A stretch of DNA of 57,500 nt, from the NCBI GenBank assembly GCA_905221605.1, contig CAJNDS010002712.1, positions 262,501-320,000 of the forward strand, read 5' to 3'. Positions 11,300 through 21,334 of this stretch are shown here, one piece after another. A model generated the notes under the pieces. The model did no database searches. It had not been told where the DNA came from and saw only the letters and a list, made by a program, of their open reading frames with translations. Position 1 is the stretch's first letter; each line of letters starts with the position of its first letter. The position numbers and the translations under genes are program-made. The stretch is from Symbiodinium natans. Its lineage: Eukaryota; Sar; Dinophyceae; Suessiales; Symbiodiniaceae.

Positions 11300-13553
11300 A
11301 CCCACATGCCAAGCAAAATACGAAATCCATGTTGAAAACTGCGTTGTGGTTGAGGTAGTTGAACAACAGCGAGAACGGTACCAATGCACAGCGAGGATAA
11401 TGCAGTACATCACATATCACTGCAGGTACACACCCAGGCGTCCCTGGATGCATCACCACCTTGATCAGCGTCTTCGTTGGCAGGAGTCTGATCAAGGTGC
11501 TCCTGCCCCCTGCTGAAAATGACATGCAAGTTTCTTGTTGGACGATAAATTCGTGCTTCTTTTCGATCTCGTACGCAGTGCTTGTTGACGATCCCGCGTG
11601 TACAGCGGTGTGCCACACACACACACACACACACACGCACGGACACAGAGTGAGACCTGCAAAGAGAATAGCAAGAGAGTGTAGCCAACTGGGAGCACCA
11701 CTCCAAATCGTCCACGACGTAGTTTAGGTCGTCTTTCCACTCGTTCGCCAGCTCATTCCTCCAAGCACGCAGTCACACAAAACATCACAAAACTGTAAGC
11801 CATGAGATCGTCAATCCAGCACGGGGTGCACGGGGTGCACGGGGGTGTCCTCGAAACGAAGGCCACGTGCAGGCGCACAATCGGGAGTAGACCATACGCA
11901 AATACCACAACGTAGGTCAAATGGGCAGCCTCGTCTTCACGAGCGAGATGCAACGAGAGCCAGAACTCGAAATGCATCACTGCAGAACTTCTTCTCACTG
12001 TCGAGCAGTTTCAAGTGGTGTGAAGATTTCTGGAGCCCAGGGGCCAGCAAGCACTCCACGACCTGGGATCCAGCTGCTCTCAGCTTCGCATGCTTGACAA
12101 AAAGGCTTTCGGAAGCTCTACGCCAGGAGCCAGGGCCCGGGCCCAGTGTTCGGGGCGAAAGAAAGCGGCGAGGAGGTAGACGTCCACGATCAAGCCTCAG
12201 TTGGCGAACGACGGACAACAACGGAAATCGTCCACGCAAACTGACGGATGCGCTGCAATGACATGCTTCTCGGATTCGGAATGAAACTAGCCAAGCAACT
12301 TCCCGTCACCATCACAGTGAAGACCATCAGCAGCATGAAAAACTCCTGAGCCCAACGCTCTGATGGTTGCCCCGGAAAGGGTCCTATGTAGTCACATAAG
12401 GGCAGCTCACTGTCAAGCCTGTTAAGCTCACTGTTAAGGCAAGCCGCGCGGTGGTTGTATAAACCGATGCCGTTCAGTAGCCATCTGCAGAAATGGTCGT
12501 ATCCTCGGATTCCGGGCATGCGGCCACATACGCCAGATACACACAAGAGCTGGGCTTCATGTGTATTGCCGTCGCCGGCCACGTCCCCGCCACAATTGCA
12601 GGGCAAGGGTCTGCGTATGCGGCGCGGGAACCTCGAGAGAGCACCCCCCCAAAAAAAAACTGCAACGGAACATGGGATGATCACAAGGGTGACGGAGATG
12701 GAGGATCACGACAATGCCGAGGGGCTGTGAAGAAAGGTACGACCGCTCGATGGCTAGGTCCGGATACCCTTCCGGAACCATGCCTGGGTCCACTTGGCTG
12801 GCGAAGGCCATGAGACCTGCAGGCGAAAGGCAATCAGCTGCCAGGGCACTGCACCGAAAGTCGGGAAGAACGAGCTCCGGGCCGAACGCCAGCACAAAAG
12901 GCAGGGCCACTCCAACACGCAGAGCGTTGAGAGGGCCCATGCCATTCTCGCCTCGTCCGAAACATACCGGGCTACAATACGTCCAGCCCTGTACTCGTAT
13001 GTGCGCATGCGTACTATCGCATGTCATTTCTGTCATAGCTACGGGTCTCGCATGCTGCTGTGTGACAGGGCCGAGTCACTCAACAATGGGCATTGGAGGA
13101 AGAACCAGCACGTGGCGCTGGACAGCAGGGACACGGTGAGGATGACCGGGAGCAATCGAGGGTCGATGCTGTCCCAGCAAGTCGTATTTGCTGCTGGGGC
13201 CTTCGCAGCGCAGCTCGCGACGAAACAGAAAACGCTGCTCAAGCACCTGGCCTCGGTCTCCGTCTTGGCGGACGGGGAGCCCATGTCCTCCTCCTCCCCC
13301 TCCATGAACCGGATCACCTGCAAAAACTCTGCAGCACAGCGGAGCCTCCACATTGACGCGGCTTTGATTGCAAGGGTTCGCATGGGGGGCCGCCAGAGGG
13401 CCTCCTGCACGTCGCTTCTCGTGCGAAGACGGTTCCGGTTCCCATTGTTTCCTGCCGCAGGGACACGAAAGGATCGAAATAACCCGGGAAGGTCAGCCGG
13501 CCTCGGTGTGTCCGGGAGCTTGGGGAATCAGGCCGTGAAGCGCTGTCGATGTC
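11300..13553 (-). CDS. DHHC-type palmitoyltransferase-like membrane protein
   Basis: Minus-strand exons in order: 13452-13553, about 13085-13417, about 12860-12945, about 12730-12816, about 12432-12545, about 12290-12400, about 12003-12130, about 11840-11985 and about 11300-11545. The order of features fits a protein S-acyltransferase. Hydrophobic helices come first (VILTVSLLSSATCWFF, VGVALPFVLAFG). A DPG motif follows (AFASQVDPGMVPEG). Then comes a DHFC variant of the DHHC core followed by Trp and an Asn-His (GYDHFCRWLLNGIG, LYNHRAA), then another helix (FFMLLMVFTVMVTG). These enzymes attach palmitate to cysteines on membrane proteins. The zinc-binding Cys/His set before DHFC is incomplete in the visible frame. 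The exons after 12130 overlap in alternative frames and are less certain. Confidence 0.6.
11613..11637. repeat. CA microsatellite
   Basis: About twelve CA dinucleotides at the upstream (minus-strand) side of a probable exon of the palmitoyltransferase-like gene. Confidence 0.9.
12432..12545 (-). CDS. exon with the DHFC core of the palmitoyltransferase-like gene
   Basis: The frame reads CGRMPGIRGYDHFCRW then LLNGIGLYNHRAACLN and leaves at a consensus donor (TTAACA|GTGAGC). In DHHC enzymes the second His-Cys pair is the catalytic core. Here the second residue of HH is Phe (DHFC). The following W..N.IG..N pattern matches the family. Confidence 0.65.
13085..13417 (-). CDS. long exon with acidic loop and membrane helix
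   Basis: The frame reads QEALWRPPMRTLAIKAAS, AAEFLQVIRFMEGEEED, SPSAKTETEARCLSS, then a hydrophobic helix (LLPVILTVSLLSSATCWFF). Third positions are strongly G/C, and the exon opens after cgcacgag. It is the largest exon of the DHHC-like gene and would place a cytosolic helical region before the first or second membrane span. Confidence 0.75.
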
Positions 13554-13699
13554 CTGTGGAGGGCGCAGGATGCGCAAGGGGGAAGAACCCGGGCAAAACG
13601 CCCAGGGATGTCTGTGCCTGTCCATGTGCCGCAATCTCGTGGCATTCTTAGGTGTGGACATGTTGGGACTCAAGTTGCAGATGCACAGCTCGCAGCGCT

Positions 13700-14323
13700 G
13701 GCCCGCAGAGGGTTCGTAGAGTTTGATAGTAGATTGTTGAAAAGATAAGGTTCAGCCTCGTGCTTTGCATACCTTTGTACCTTTCGCCAAATGCACGCGT
13801 AGCTATCCTGAACACTGGACATGGGTTTCCAGCACTGTAAAACAAAGTGGGCGAGGGCATCTCTGAATTCAATTCGGAAACAGATAGCAGACACGTTCGC
13901 CCGCTGCCTAGCGACTGTACACTTCTGATGATGTCAGTTTACATGCCAACCACCCCTCTGTCATGTCAAGCACGTGCAGTCTGCCCCGAAAATAAGCACC
14001 GATCCCTCCAGTCCCTGTATGCGCAGCAGCACCCACACCTCGTTGAGCTCCGCCGAAGTGGACAGCAGCTCGTCTGAATCCTCACTTCTGGCATCGGCGT
14101 GCACTCTGCTGTGAACCTATCAGACTCCTTGTAATAACGCCCTTGCCTCACCTCCGTTCTGCAGGGTTTTGGGTGATGCATGGTGATGCTGTGTCGTTCC
14201 GAGGTGCGCTCTCCACAAGCTGCTGCTGCTGCAGCGCTAGGAAGCAAGCAGAGGCCATGGCTATGAAGGAGAGGGCAAGGAGTCTCCAAATCACTCGCAC
14301 GATCTTGAGCTCAAAACAAGCCA
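13700..14323 (-). CDS. three exons between the duplicated gene and the DHHC gene
   Basis: 14152-14323 starts after ttttgcgcag, holds a membrane helix (WRLLALSFIAMASACFLAL) and ends at a strong donor (GGAG|GTGAGG). About 13970-14108 starts after gttcacag and reads ARSEDSDELLSTSAELNEV, WVLLRIQGLEGSVLIFG. About 13700-13870 reads RDALAHFVLQCWKPMSS and KHEAEPYLFNNLLSN. They may be the 3' end of the gene at 14.4-18.8 kb or the 5' part of the DHHC gene. Copy 2 of the duplication lacks them. Confidence 0.55.
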
Positions 14324-14368
14324 CTGCGCAAAAGTCGCTCCCACGGACGCGCAGCAGCGCAGGAGACT

Positions 14369-17300
14369 TCCATCTCTCTCGTGTCCTCGGTGGCTTTCTC
14401 GGCAAAGTTCTCGTATGGCCCCGGGATGTAGGTGTCATAGGTCTGCATCATGGACCTTGACAAGGACGTCAAGCACCCCCGATGAGCTGTCAGTCCGGCA
14501 TTCTAAGAGTCTGAATTCACTATGGACTCCCACCTGGCTTCATCACATCTGTTGCATGGCATGTCGGCATTCTGGGAGCCCCACTTGTTCCACGCACTGA
14601 GCTGACTTTGCCTCAGAAAAGGCTCCATCTGATGTTGCAGCCAGTGACAGCTAGTGAGTAGTCCTTCCCTTCCCTGCTCACAACACGATGAAGCGCAGCG
14701 TGAGCAGAGTGCAGCAAAGTCCCCAAGAGGTGCAGTACTGCTTGGCTGAGCCTGCTTTTCACCTGCATGAAGCTGTACAGACTGCACTTTGCTGCACTTG
14801 GCAGCACAGAGAAGCAAGCCTGACGGGCAACCTGTACAACTGAGCAAGGCTGCAGGCCCAGTCAGGGACATTGTCTTTGTCCAGAACAATCCTGGGCAGA
14901 CCTACGAGGACCCCAGAGATCGGCGCCGTTCCCTTTGAAAGAACCGCCATGGCATCACGTGGCCGAAGCACATTGCGCTGTACGACTGCCAAACTTTAAC
15001 TGCGTTCAGGGTGCACAGAAACCCCTACAGAAACCCACAGCGGTCAGGCAAGGATGTCGATGTGCCTTCAGCACGACACCTTGGCTGGCACTTGAATGAG
15101 CAGCTCACGAGTCGGTTGATTCGGACCGTGGAAGTCTGGGGATTTGCCGACGCGGGTGCGAGCATCTGTACCACTGCCAACTTGTTCGAGAAGCCTCGCA
15201 CGCCCAGTGGGAGCTTCATCCAGACGTGGTTGCCCCAGCGTCCGTCCCCGGTTTCGGTTCTGGTGGCAGGTCAGTCACCGTCCATCCTCCTCGTTTGTGC
15301 ATTCCTGCGGATGCAATGATGCAATGATTCAATCGTGCGAAACATACCATTTCGCTTGAGACATCTTTGTGCCTATTCGGGAAATCGGGTACCTTCAACC
15401 GATGTAACACAGCCAACGTGTTGGGGAAGCCTCGCACGCCCAGTGGGGAATTTCATCCAGAGGTGGTTGCCCCAGCGTCCGTCTCCGGTTTCGGTTCTGG
15501 TGGCAGGTCGGTCACCGTCTAGGGATTTGCCGACGCGTGTGCGAGCATCTGTAACACTGCCAACTTGTTCGAGAAGCCTCGCACGCCCAGTGGGGAGCTT
15601 CATCCAGACGTGGTTGCCCCAGCGTCCGTCCCCGGTTTCGGTTCTGGTGGCAGGTCGGTCACCGTCCATCCTCCTCGTTTGTGCCTTCCTGCGGATGCAA
15701 GGATGCCATAGTGCGAGAAATGCCATTTCGCTTGAGACACTAATCGGGAAAGCAGGTACTTTTCAATTGATGGGGTGTGCAAATGGCTTTCCCTCCGACC
15801 TGTCTGCACGATGTCTCGCAAAGCCTGGTTTAGCTCCTAAGAGTAGCGACTTCGCTTCGGAAGGTTCGGCTCCCTCTCCGTAAGCGCTGATTTCTCTGAC
15901 TGTGCGGAGCTTGGTTGCTACGACTCAAATGTTTTCACCAAACGGCCTCCCCAAGCCTGAAACACATCGAGGTTTACGATATTAGGGGATACCTTTATTA
16001 GGGTCCTTATTATACTGGGATCTTGGGGGTCTAGAATCAGGGACCCTTATTATTTTAGACCTACCGTAGGCCCCAGATCCCACCCTCCAAGCGAAGCAGC
16101 GGTCCTGTATCAGGCGTGAGCAAATCCGCCTGCACATTGGATCGTTTGAGAGATTGCTTTCGGATTTCGGGTGTCAAGAATGAAGCGCTCGGCTTACGGA
16201 ACAGGCGTGCCTTAGCGATGCTGTGAAGGAACTCGACAGTTACTGTCTCGTCCTTGTTCTTTGGCATTGGAAGCGTCTCTTTGTCCTCGTCCTTCTTCTT
16301 CGGAGTTGGAGGCTCCTCTTCGCCCTCGCTGTCGTCAGTGTGCTCTGAACCACTTGATGAAGCGTAATCATCGTCGTAGTCGTAATACGAGTACCTGCAA
16401 CGTCAAACTCTCCAAAGCATCATTTCTGCATGTTCCGCTGGCTTCAGTGTGCGATAGGCATGCTGTGTCGTGACATCAGCGTCCTGGTGGGTCTGTGCTG
16501 TTCGGCGGTCTTCTTCGTGGCGGTCCCCTCGAGGCAAATTACCTCCATGCAGCATCCGGGCCAGGTCTCACGTGTCTTGGACTGGCTTTGCAGCCAGAGA
16601 TAAAAATGATGGGAGGGGATGTCTCTGATGGAAACTGGAACATGCTTTCACTGCTTGATGGTGCGATACAGCAACTCTTGGCGCCACACCAGCACCCTCT
16701 CTCCCTCCCAGCCTCTTCGAGCTCCCCCTTGTCCTTTGAGGCTCCTCAGCACTTCTGATGCGATGCTGCTCGGAGTGAGTCCCGTCAAGCCCCTCAAGAA
16801 CCTTTCCCTTCAACAAGATGCATCGAGCGGAACCTCTGCAAGCTCGAAGTGACATGCAAAGGAAAGAATCCCAAAATCCCTGGCGTTACGGCCCTAAAGC
16901 ACTCAAGTCAGGCTTCGCCGGTTCAGCCGCCAAGTGCCCGACGCTTCGATCGTCCTTTGCATGGAACGTCATCACAGCTCGTTGCTTTTAATGCTTCCGC
17001 CTCCCTTTAGGAACTGTCTGGCAGCTTATGTGAGTGTCCGCCCTGCCACAATACGACGAGAACTTGTAGGAAAGGTACCCCAACGAGCTTTCACTGAATG
17101 CTTTGAAAAGAGCTGGTCGTAGTTGTACCCGCACTCGGCATCGTGGCTGTGGTAGTGAGCCCGGTAGCTGAAGATGCCACCTAACCAGCCGCATGTTGGC
17201 TTTCATGCTAAGCAGCAGACTCAAGCTTTGCAACCCCGAGTCTTAACACATTCACGATGTACTATGATGTACTCCTACATGCACACACTTCGCCGCCGAT

Positions 17301-18582
17301 GCATGCATCATCATGTATCACCGACTGCCGAGGCTTGACAGACACGTCGTTTGACTCGTTTGACATGGGGAAACGACATGCCTGCATGAAGTTTCACGAC
17401 GACGTCTTCCGAGTCCTCCTCCATGCCACAGTGGCGACCGTGAATCCAGAACTGCGTCGGCTGTGGCGTTTCAGGAGTCAGATGCGGGCAGACTGGGTCA
17501 CGCTTCGTTCGTCGCTTTGTGGGCGCGGTTGTGGGAACTGAAATTTCGCAAGGCAGCCTGACTTGACTTAATGGACTGAATTCGCAGGGACACTTGCCTT
17601 TTTGAAGCTCTTGTTTGCGCACCAGTCAGGCTCAGCGTTCCTCAGGTGACAGGCAGCTGCAAGCACTGAATGCCCACGCCTAAAGCCACATCAACTGGGC
17701 CTTAGCGGAGAGAAGCAACCCACCAAAACCTCTGTGCAAGTGGGGGTCCAGGGCCGGCGGCTTTAGGGATGTGGGGAATGGTAGGGATGTAGGGGGCTTC
17801 TTTCAGCGTCACCAAGCTGCACTGCAGCGATGATGCTTTGGCTTGCCAGCTCCCTTGCCGTGATCGTCTCCTGGCTTCCCCTTAAACGAAACAAAAAGGC
17901 GCATGGGAATGAAACCCTAAAATATTCCCCCCTTAAACCCCCCGTTCTAAAACCGCCCCCCTACAACCCCAAGAATGCTTGGAGGATGTTTGGGGGGGAT
18001 GCTGGGGAGAACACTCCTGGAGTGGCTCTTGGCCGCCTTCCCCATGAGAGGGCAGGAAGAACAAAGAGGGCCTCAGGCGGATCCCCGAGGGGAGAGTGAT
18101 CTCTCTGAGGGTTAAAACAAAAACGGGCGTGCGTTTCGAGAGACTGTTATATGGAGGCTCTTCTAGGGCATCTACGAGAGCTGTTGTTGCTCCTTTCTTT
18201 GCGAGCCTTTTTTTTGGGGGGGGAGTTTAGGGTCTTGGCGTTTCGTCGGGTTTGACCCGGCGAAGCTGGGCCAAACCAGAATCCCAGGCCCCAGCATCTC
18301 GTCCCCCTTCAGCAGGCCCAGCTTCATGCCGATCTCCCGCTGCAAGGACCCCAGGCTCGATTCCTAAAAGGAAAACAGAAGGCGAATTAGTCTTCCTCGG
18401 ACACTCGCGTCCTCAGAAGTCAAACATCGGTCAAGCATCAAAGACACGCGCAAAAAAAAGGGGGGGAATCGCAGACTCGCATCCCCAGGGCAGGCGATGG
18501 AGGCGGCAGTGCCGCTCAGCAGAGACACCTGCAAGAAGGGAGAAGCCAGGCCAAGGGCCTCAAAGGAGAAATGGGGAGTTTT

Positions 18583-18632
<50 letters not shown>

Positions 18633-18809
18633 GAAGGGGAATCACGAGGCACTCAAGCCCCTGAATTTGCTGAAAGAGGTCGAGAGTTCTGTGCCCGCAG
18701 CAGAGGTGGGATGCTTACATGCTGGGATTGCCTGGGTCTGCGCCCTGACAGCCCGACAGTGCTAGGGATCTGCCTCAAAGGTAACGTCCGCTGCCGTGTC
18801 GTCAGCCAT
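14369..18809 (-). CDS. unknown gene with ubiquitin-like N-terminus, paralog A
   Basis: Exons are supported by comparison with paralog B. E1 18774-18809 (ATG 18807-18809, MADDTAADVTFE), E2 18481-18528 (VSLLSGTAASIACPGD), E3 18290-18363 (SLGSLQREIGMKLGLLKGDE), E4 17813-17870 (ETITARELASQSIIAAV), E5 17598-17656 (NAEPDWCANKSFKK), E6 17382-17451 (MEEDSEDVVVKLHA), E7 17079-17180 (YRAHYHSHDAECGYNYDQLF), E8 about 16660-16765 (SIASEVLRSLKGQGGARRGW), E9 about 16515-16560, E10 16105-16394, repeated E11 at 15.2-15.7 kb, E12 about 14369-14460 (MQTYDTYIPGPYENFAEKA). E1-E4 resemble the ubiquitin-like fold common at dinoflagellate N-termini (sLLSG, then a helix, then a late strand). That fold is an inference and the rest is unrecognised. 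Donors are GT, GC and GA. Confidence 0.7.
15150..15745 (-). repeat. triplicated exon E11 module
   Basis: A module holding minus-strand TETGDGRWGNHVWMKLPTG occurs three times in copy 1: exons near 15200-15260, 15440-15510 and 15586-15660. Flanking intron sequence is shared. Copy 2 has it once (22358-22433). The first unit has lost one base in a GGGG run (GTGGGAGC), shifting its frame. The second and third stay open and continue as RARLLEQVGSVTDA. Confidence 0.85.
16105..16394 (-). CDS. exon E10 of paralog A: acidic, Tyr-rich then helical
   Basis: This is about 96 codons after a clean acceptor (gacgttgcag|G). It reads YSYYDYDDDYASSSGSE, then DDSEGEEEPPTPKKKDED, then VTVEFLHSIAKARLFRKPS and QADLLTPD. 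The donor is GA-type (GATACAG|GACC). In paralog B the same place reads GATGCAG|GCCTG, a GC donor. The first half is a disordered acidic tail and the second half is conserved between paralogs (VTAEWLHSLAKAQLFRKPS). Confidence 0.85.
17079..17180 (-). CDS. exon E7 of paralog A, conserved His/Tyr-rich
   Basis: This 102 bp exon has an exact-length partner at 24175-24276. Both open after gttag|G and leave at GT (GGG|GTACC). It reads GIFSYRAHYHSHDAECG then YNYDQLFSKHSVKARWG. The partner has YWAQ for YRAH and FNYD for YNYD. The His, Asp and Cys residues could bind metal, but no family is recognised. Confidence 0.8.
17813..17870 (-). CDS. exon E4 of paralog A
   Basis: ETITARELASQSIIAAVQL between acceptor gccag|G and GT donor CTTG|GTGACG. 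The 58 bp partner at 24866-24923 reads ITARELANQSIIAGVHL. The frameshift between the copies just past the donor supports that position being intronic. Confidence 0.78.
18290..18363 (-). CDS. exon E3 of paralog A, ubiquitin-like core helix
   Basis: After a textbook acceptor (ctgttttccttttag|G) the frame reads ESSLGSLQREIGMKLGLLKG then DEML. The partner at 25221-25294 reads DASLGSLQREIGMKLG with only silent changes in the core. This fits the helix and following turn of a ubiquitin-like fold. Confidence 0.85.
18481..18528 (-). CDS. exon E2 of paralog A
   Basis: Sixteen codons (VSLLSGTAASIACPGD) between acceptor cttcttgcag|G and GC donor GAT|GCGAGT. The partner is 25414-25461. The two differences seen are silent (TCT/TCC, ACT/ACA). 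Phase 0 on both sides joins MADDTAADVTFE to VSLLSG. Confidence 0.82.
18579..18631. repeat. T14-G39 homopolymer run in intron 1 of paralog A
   Basis: Fourteen T followed by about 39 G. The matching place in copy 2 (about 25506-25518) has only TTTT and seven G. It lies between exons E1 and E2. The G-run could form quadruplex DNA and may be misassembled in length. Confidence 0.9.
18774..18809 (-). CDS. first exon E1 of paralog A
   Basis: ATG at 18807-18809 in context gagcaATGGCTG, peptide MADDTAADVTFE. The exon can end at a GC donor (GAG|GCAGAT). An AG (gtgtcttag) 13 bases upstream could accept a spliced leader. Paralog B has MADDTAAEVTFE. Confidence 0.72.
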
Positions 18810-18948
18810 TGCTCGACAACTAAGACACGCTTGGCGCACGAAGCCGAAAGCACTGTTGCAATCAACTGGTCAGGCTAATGGCTGCTTCTCTCCAAGCAGT
18901 GGTTCGCACACATGGATTTGACGAAAATAGGCCCGCAACGGCACTTGC

Positions 18949-19450
18949 AGGTCTCAGATGCTCTGGGTTCTGAGAACAGGACCCCTTGCCCGTGTAGTTG
19001 TTGCCAGAGGTCACCTGCGGCCCTGCCATGGAGGCGTAGAGACCTCACACCAAACCTACAAGAGCACAGCAAGATGAAACCCAAAAGGAAATCCAAGAAA
19101 CTTGGGGGAAGCATTCGGACTTGGAACCCTCAGCTCTGGACTGACATACTTATCGTAGTCTGCTTGCGGCCCACCATACCTCTGCATGTGGTGGAAGGGC
19201 GCAAGAAGATGCGCAACCTTTCTACATCTGCTCTCTCGTGTCGACGTAGTGGAAGCCGCAGAAACTGTTCACTGCTTTCCGGACGATGGATAGGTTCAAG
19301 CAAGGGTCACAGACCCACCCAAAAACCGCGGGCACTGTTTCAGGTACTTGTTGTAGTCCGCAGCTTTCCCTGCGGCTTCCAAGAGTATTGTGAAGTCCGT
19401 TCTGTACCCATCTATCATGTAGACACTTGCATCGGATCTCGCAGACATGA
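18949..19450 (-). CDS. DYxKY-motif protein, 3' exons, copy 1
   Basis: Three exons lie just 5' of paralog A on the minus strand. About 19315-19440: YRTDFTILLEAAGKAADYN, KYLKQCPRFLGG. About 19140-19215: HMQRYGGPQADYDKYVS. 18949-19043: LYASMAGPQVTSGNNYTGKG, opening after gtgtgag|G and ending at GC donor CCT|GCAAGT. The repeated ADYxKY motif suggests short helical repeats. Such Lys/Tyr repeat proteins are known in dinoflagellates, but I cannot name this one. Confidence 0.65.
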
Positions 19451-19534
19451 CACTTGGAGCCCCGACCACTGAACTGAGTCATGTAATGCCGCCAGGACCT
19501 CAGCGCCCCCGAAACGGAGCCCAAGCAGAGGGGG

Positions 19535-20293
19535 TTGAATCAACACATGTCAACACCTCGCAGCGCCGATCAGTGCCGCGATGCGCCCCGTGCTTCAGGG
19601 CTCCGCTCAAGATGCCTTGTAAGGCATCACACAAGGCTCTGGCGAGTTGCTCCCGACCCAGTCGTCGGTGTAGTGATCATCACCTGGTGGGAGGTAAGAC
19701 CTCGACCAACGATGGAGGGTTTTCTTGCATATGTCACGACCGTCAAAGAGGACTCAGCACTCTACAAGTCACTAAATGCAATTGAAGCTGAACTGCCCCC
19801 AGGCCCTTGTGCCCTTGTGCTGAAGGCGTGGCTTCACGTACTTGTCGTTGAAGTTGTTCTGGGCATCCTCTCTGAATCTTGCGTAGTGAACCAGCCAGCT
19901 TTGAGAGTTACCCCAAGCTTGAAACAGCTGAATGCACTACGTCTCCCTACCATCGAGATCCATCTAGTAGGCCTTCCTGGATTGCCTCTTTGGGACATGC
20001 GTGAACCCTGGACCGCCGCGGGAGTCCTGGCTCACCGCGGGCCTTGCCACGAGCAGCCCTGGGCCCAGGGCGCACTGGGTTCTATCAAATCCCCCGCACG
20101 GTCACAAAAAAAAGTAGCTACATTCCAAGATCTGCTTCGGCTCTCAGTAAGCTCTGAAGAATTCGAAACAACCGCCTGGTCGTCTTACCGAAGTGTCATG
20201 AGTTCTCACGAGCGAGCACGGAAAGGCTGGGCCTGCAGCCACCAGAAGCCATGCCATTTGTCCAGATCGGTTTCTAAAGACTATCTCGTCTAG
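19535..20293 (+). other. plus-strand open frame of 252 codons, coding status doubtful
   Basis: The frame includes GFLAYVTTVKEDSALYKSL and EAELPPGPCALVLKAW, which look protein-like. It has no counterpart in copy 2, where this place holds AT-rich repeats, and no recognisable domain. It may be an insertion specific to copy 1 or a chance frame. Confidence 0.3.
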
Positions 20294-20855
20294 CTCTTGT
20301 CCCGATGCAACACTGGAGGTTGGCTTGGGGCCGTCGGAAGCCACCCCAGACACCGCAAGTTCCGGTATGTGTGTGTGTGTGTGCCATGATCATGCTTGCA
20401 ACATGCCTTGTCCAGAAAATTGTTACAGAAGTTCTGAGCCTGAACTGCGGGCCAAGCCAATCTATGCTTCGCCAAGGCTCCCGAGCTCGGCACTCCCCCC
20501 CCTCCCCTCTAGAGGCGGAGCATGCACAGACCAGCCGATAGCCGAAGATCTCTCTAAGTGGTGGCTTGGCTACATGGCTCCGTGCTTGTTCCCTCCACTC
20601 GCGTTCGCGAGATGCTCCTGAAACTACCGCTGTTCTTCTACGATCATGACCCCTAAACCTTGCTGTGTGACCAAATGGTGGCCGTTTGGCCACCATTTGC
20701 TAGGACTCAAAATCTCGCCATCTGGCGAGGAAAGATGGCAGAGCTGCAAAGCCTGCAGCTTCTGGGAAAAAGCCGCGATCAGTATGCACGTAGCTGCGCA
20801 GCCGAGCGGGCGGGACAGCGGGAAGGTTGCAAATCATCTTGCAGCAGAACAACCT
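20265..20855 (-). CDS. upstream exons of the copy 1 DYxKY region
   Basis: About 20705-20850 reads ARLRSYVHTDRGFFPEA then AGFAALPSFLARWRDFE. About 20545-20625 reads REREWREQARS then LREIFGYRL. About 20270-20345 reads GPKPTSSVASGQELDEIV. All have partners at 29245-29865. They may belong to the DYxKY gene or to a separate gene. No family is recognised. Confidence 0.5.
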
Positions 20856-21033
20856 AGCTGTTACATAGCTGCTCCGCAACAATTGCGGAAGCATGTTCGG
20901 TCCCAGTGTTGATTGCAAAAACCCTCCTTCCTAGCCGTTCCGGGCCGGACTGGTAACATACGGGAAGAATATCAGGGTAGGCAAAAAGGAAGGGGTCTTA
21001 AATTGGGATACACATAATCCACCGGGTGGGGGG

Positions 21034-21325
21034 ATGGTGACGGCCTCTCTTCTGGTTATTCTTCTTTCTGATTATTCTTCTTCTTCCTCTTCTTCTTTTT
21101 CTTCTTCTTCTTCTTCTTCTTCTTCTTCTTCTTCTGCTTCTTCTTCTTCTTCTTCTGATTGTTCGTCTCCTTCGGCCTCTGTTTTTCTTCTACACAGCGA
21201 AAAAAGACCGTCCGGAAGGAGGTCCCCTGGCCACGAATGGTCTCTCTTCATTCCTTCTTTCCTCCCAGTCCTCCCAGTCCTCCAGTCCTCCCAGTCCTCC
21301 CAGTCCTCCCAGTCCTCCCTTCCTC
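21034..21325. repeat. TTC tract plus CCCAGTCCT tandem repeat module
   Basis: A (TTC)n tract (about 21060-21165) is followed by a unique stretch shared with 7215-7290 and then about seven TCCTCCCAG units (21263-21322). The shared flanks with the tract at 7081-7290 make this a dispersed module. On the minus strand the TTC tract reads as poly-Glu and the second repeat as Glu-Asp-Trp. Confidence 0.85.
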
Positions 21326-21334
21326 CCATCTCTC

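Larger units (their letters stand above)
14369..20920. repeat. tandem segmental duplication, copy 1
   Basis: This block is homologous, in the same order, to 21335-29865. The stretch 14570-15000 versus 21680-22110 differs at only about 13 sites. Other parts are more diverged, with small in-frame gaps in exons and large indels between exons. It carries most of one gene with a ubiquitin-like start and a second gene upstream of it. The left breakpoint lies near 14370 (partner 21335). Confidence 0.9.

Noticed and set aside
14503-14889. Coding exon in the 97% identical stretch 14570-15000/21680-22110
   Set aside because: Every candidate frame suffers mostly amino-acid-changing differences or a stop in one copy, so the stretch is probably intronic.
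17257-17541. Plus-strand gene in 17257-17541 and 24270-24803
   Set aside because: The frame is open in both paralogs, but base changes are not concentrated at its silent sites, and a minus exon with conserved acceptor and GC donor (17382-17451/24467-24536) explains the conservation equally well.
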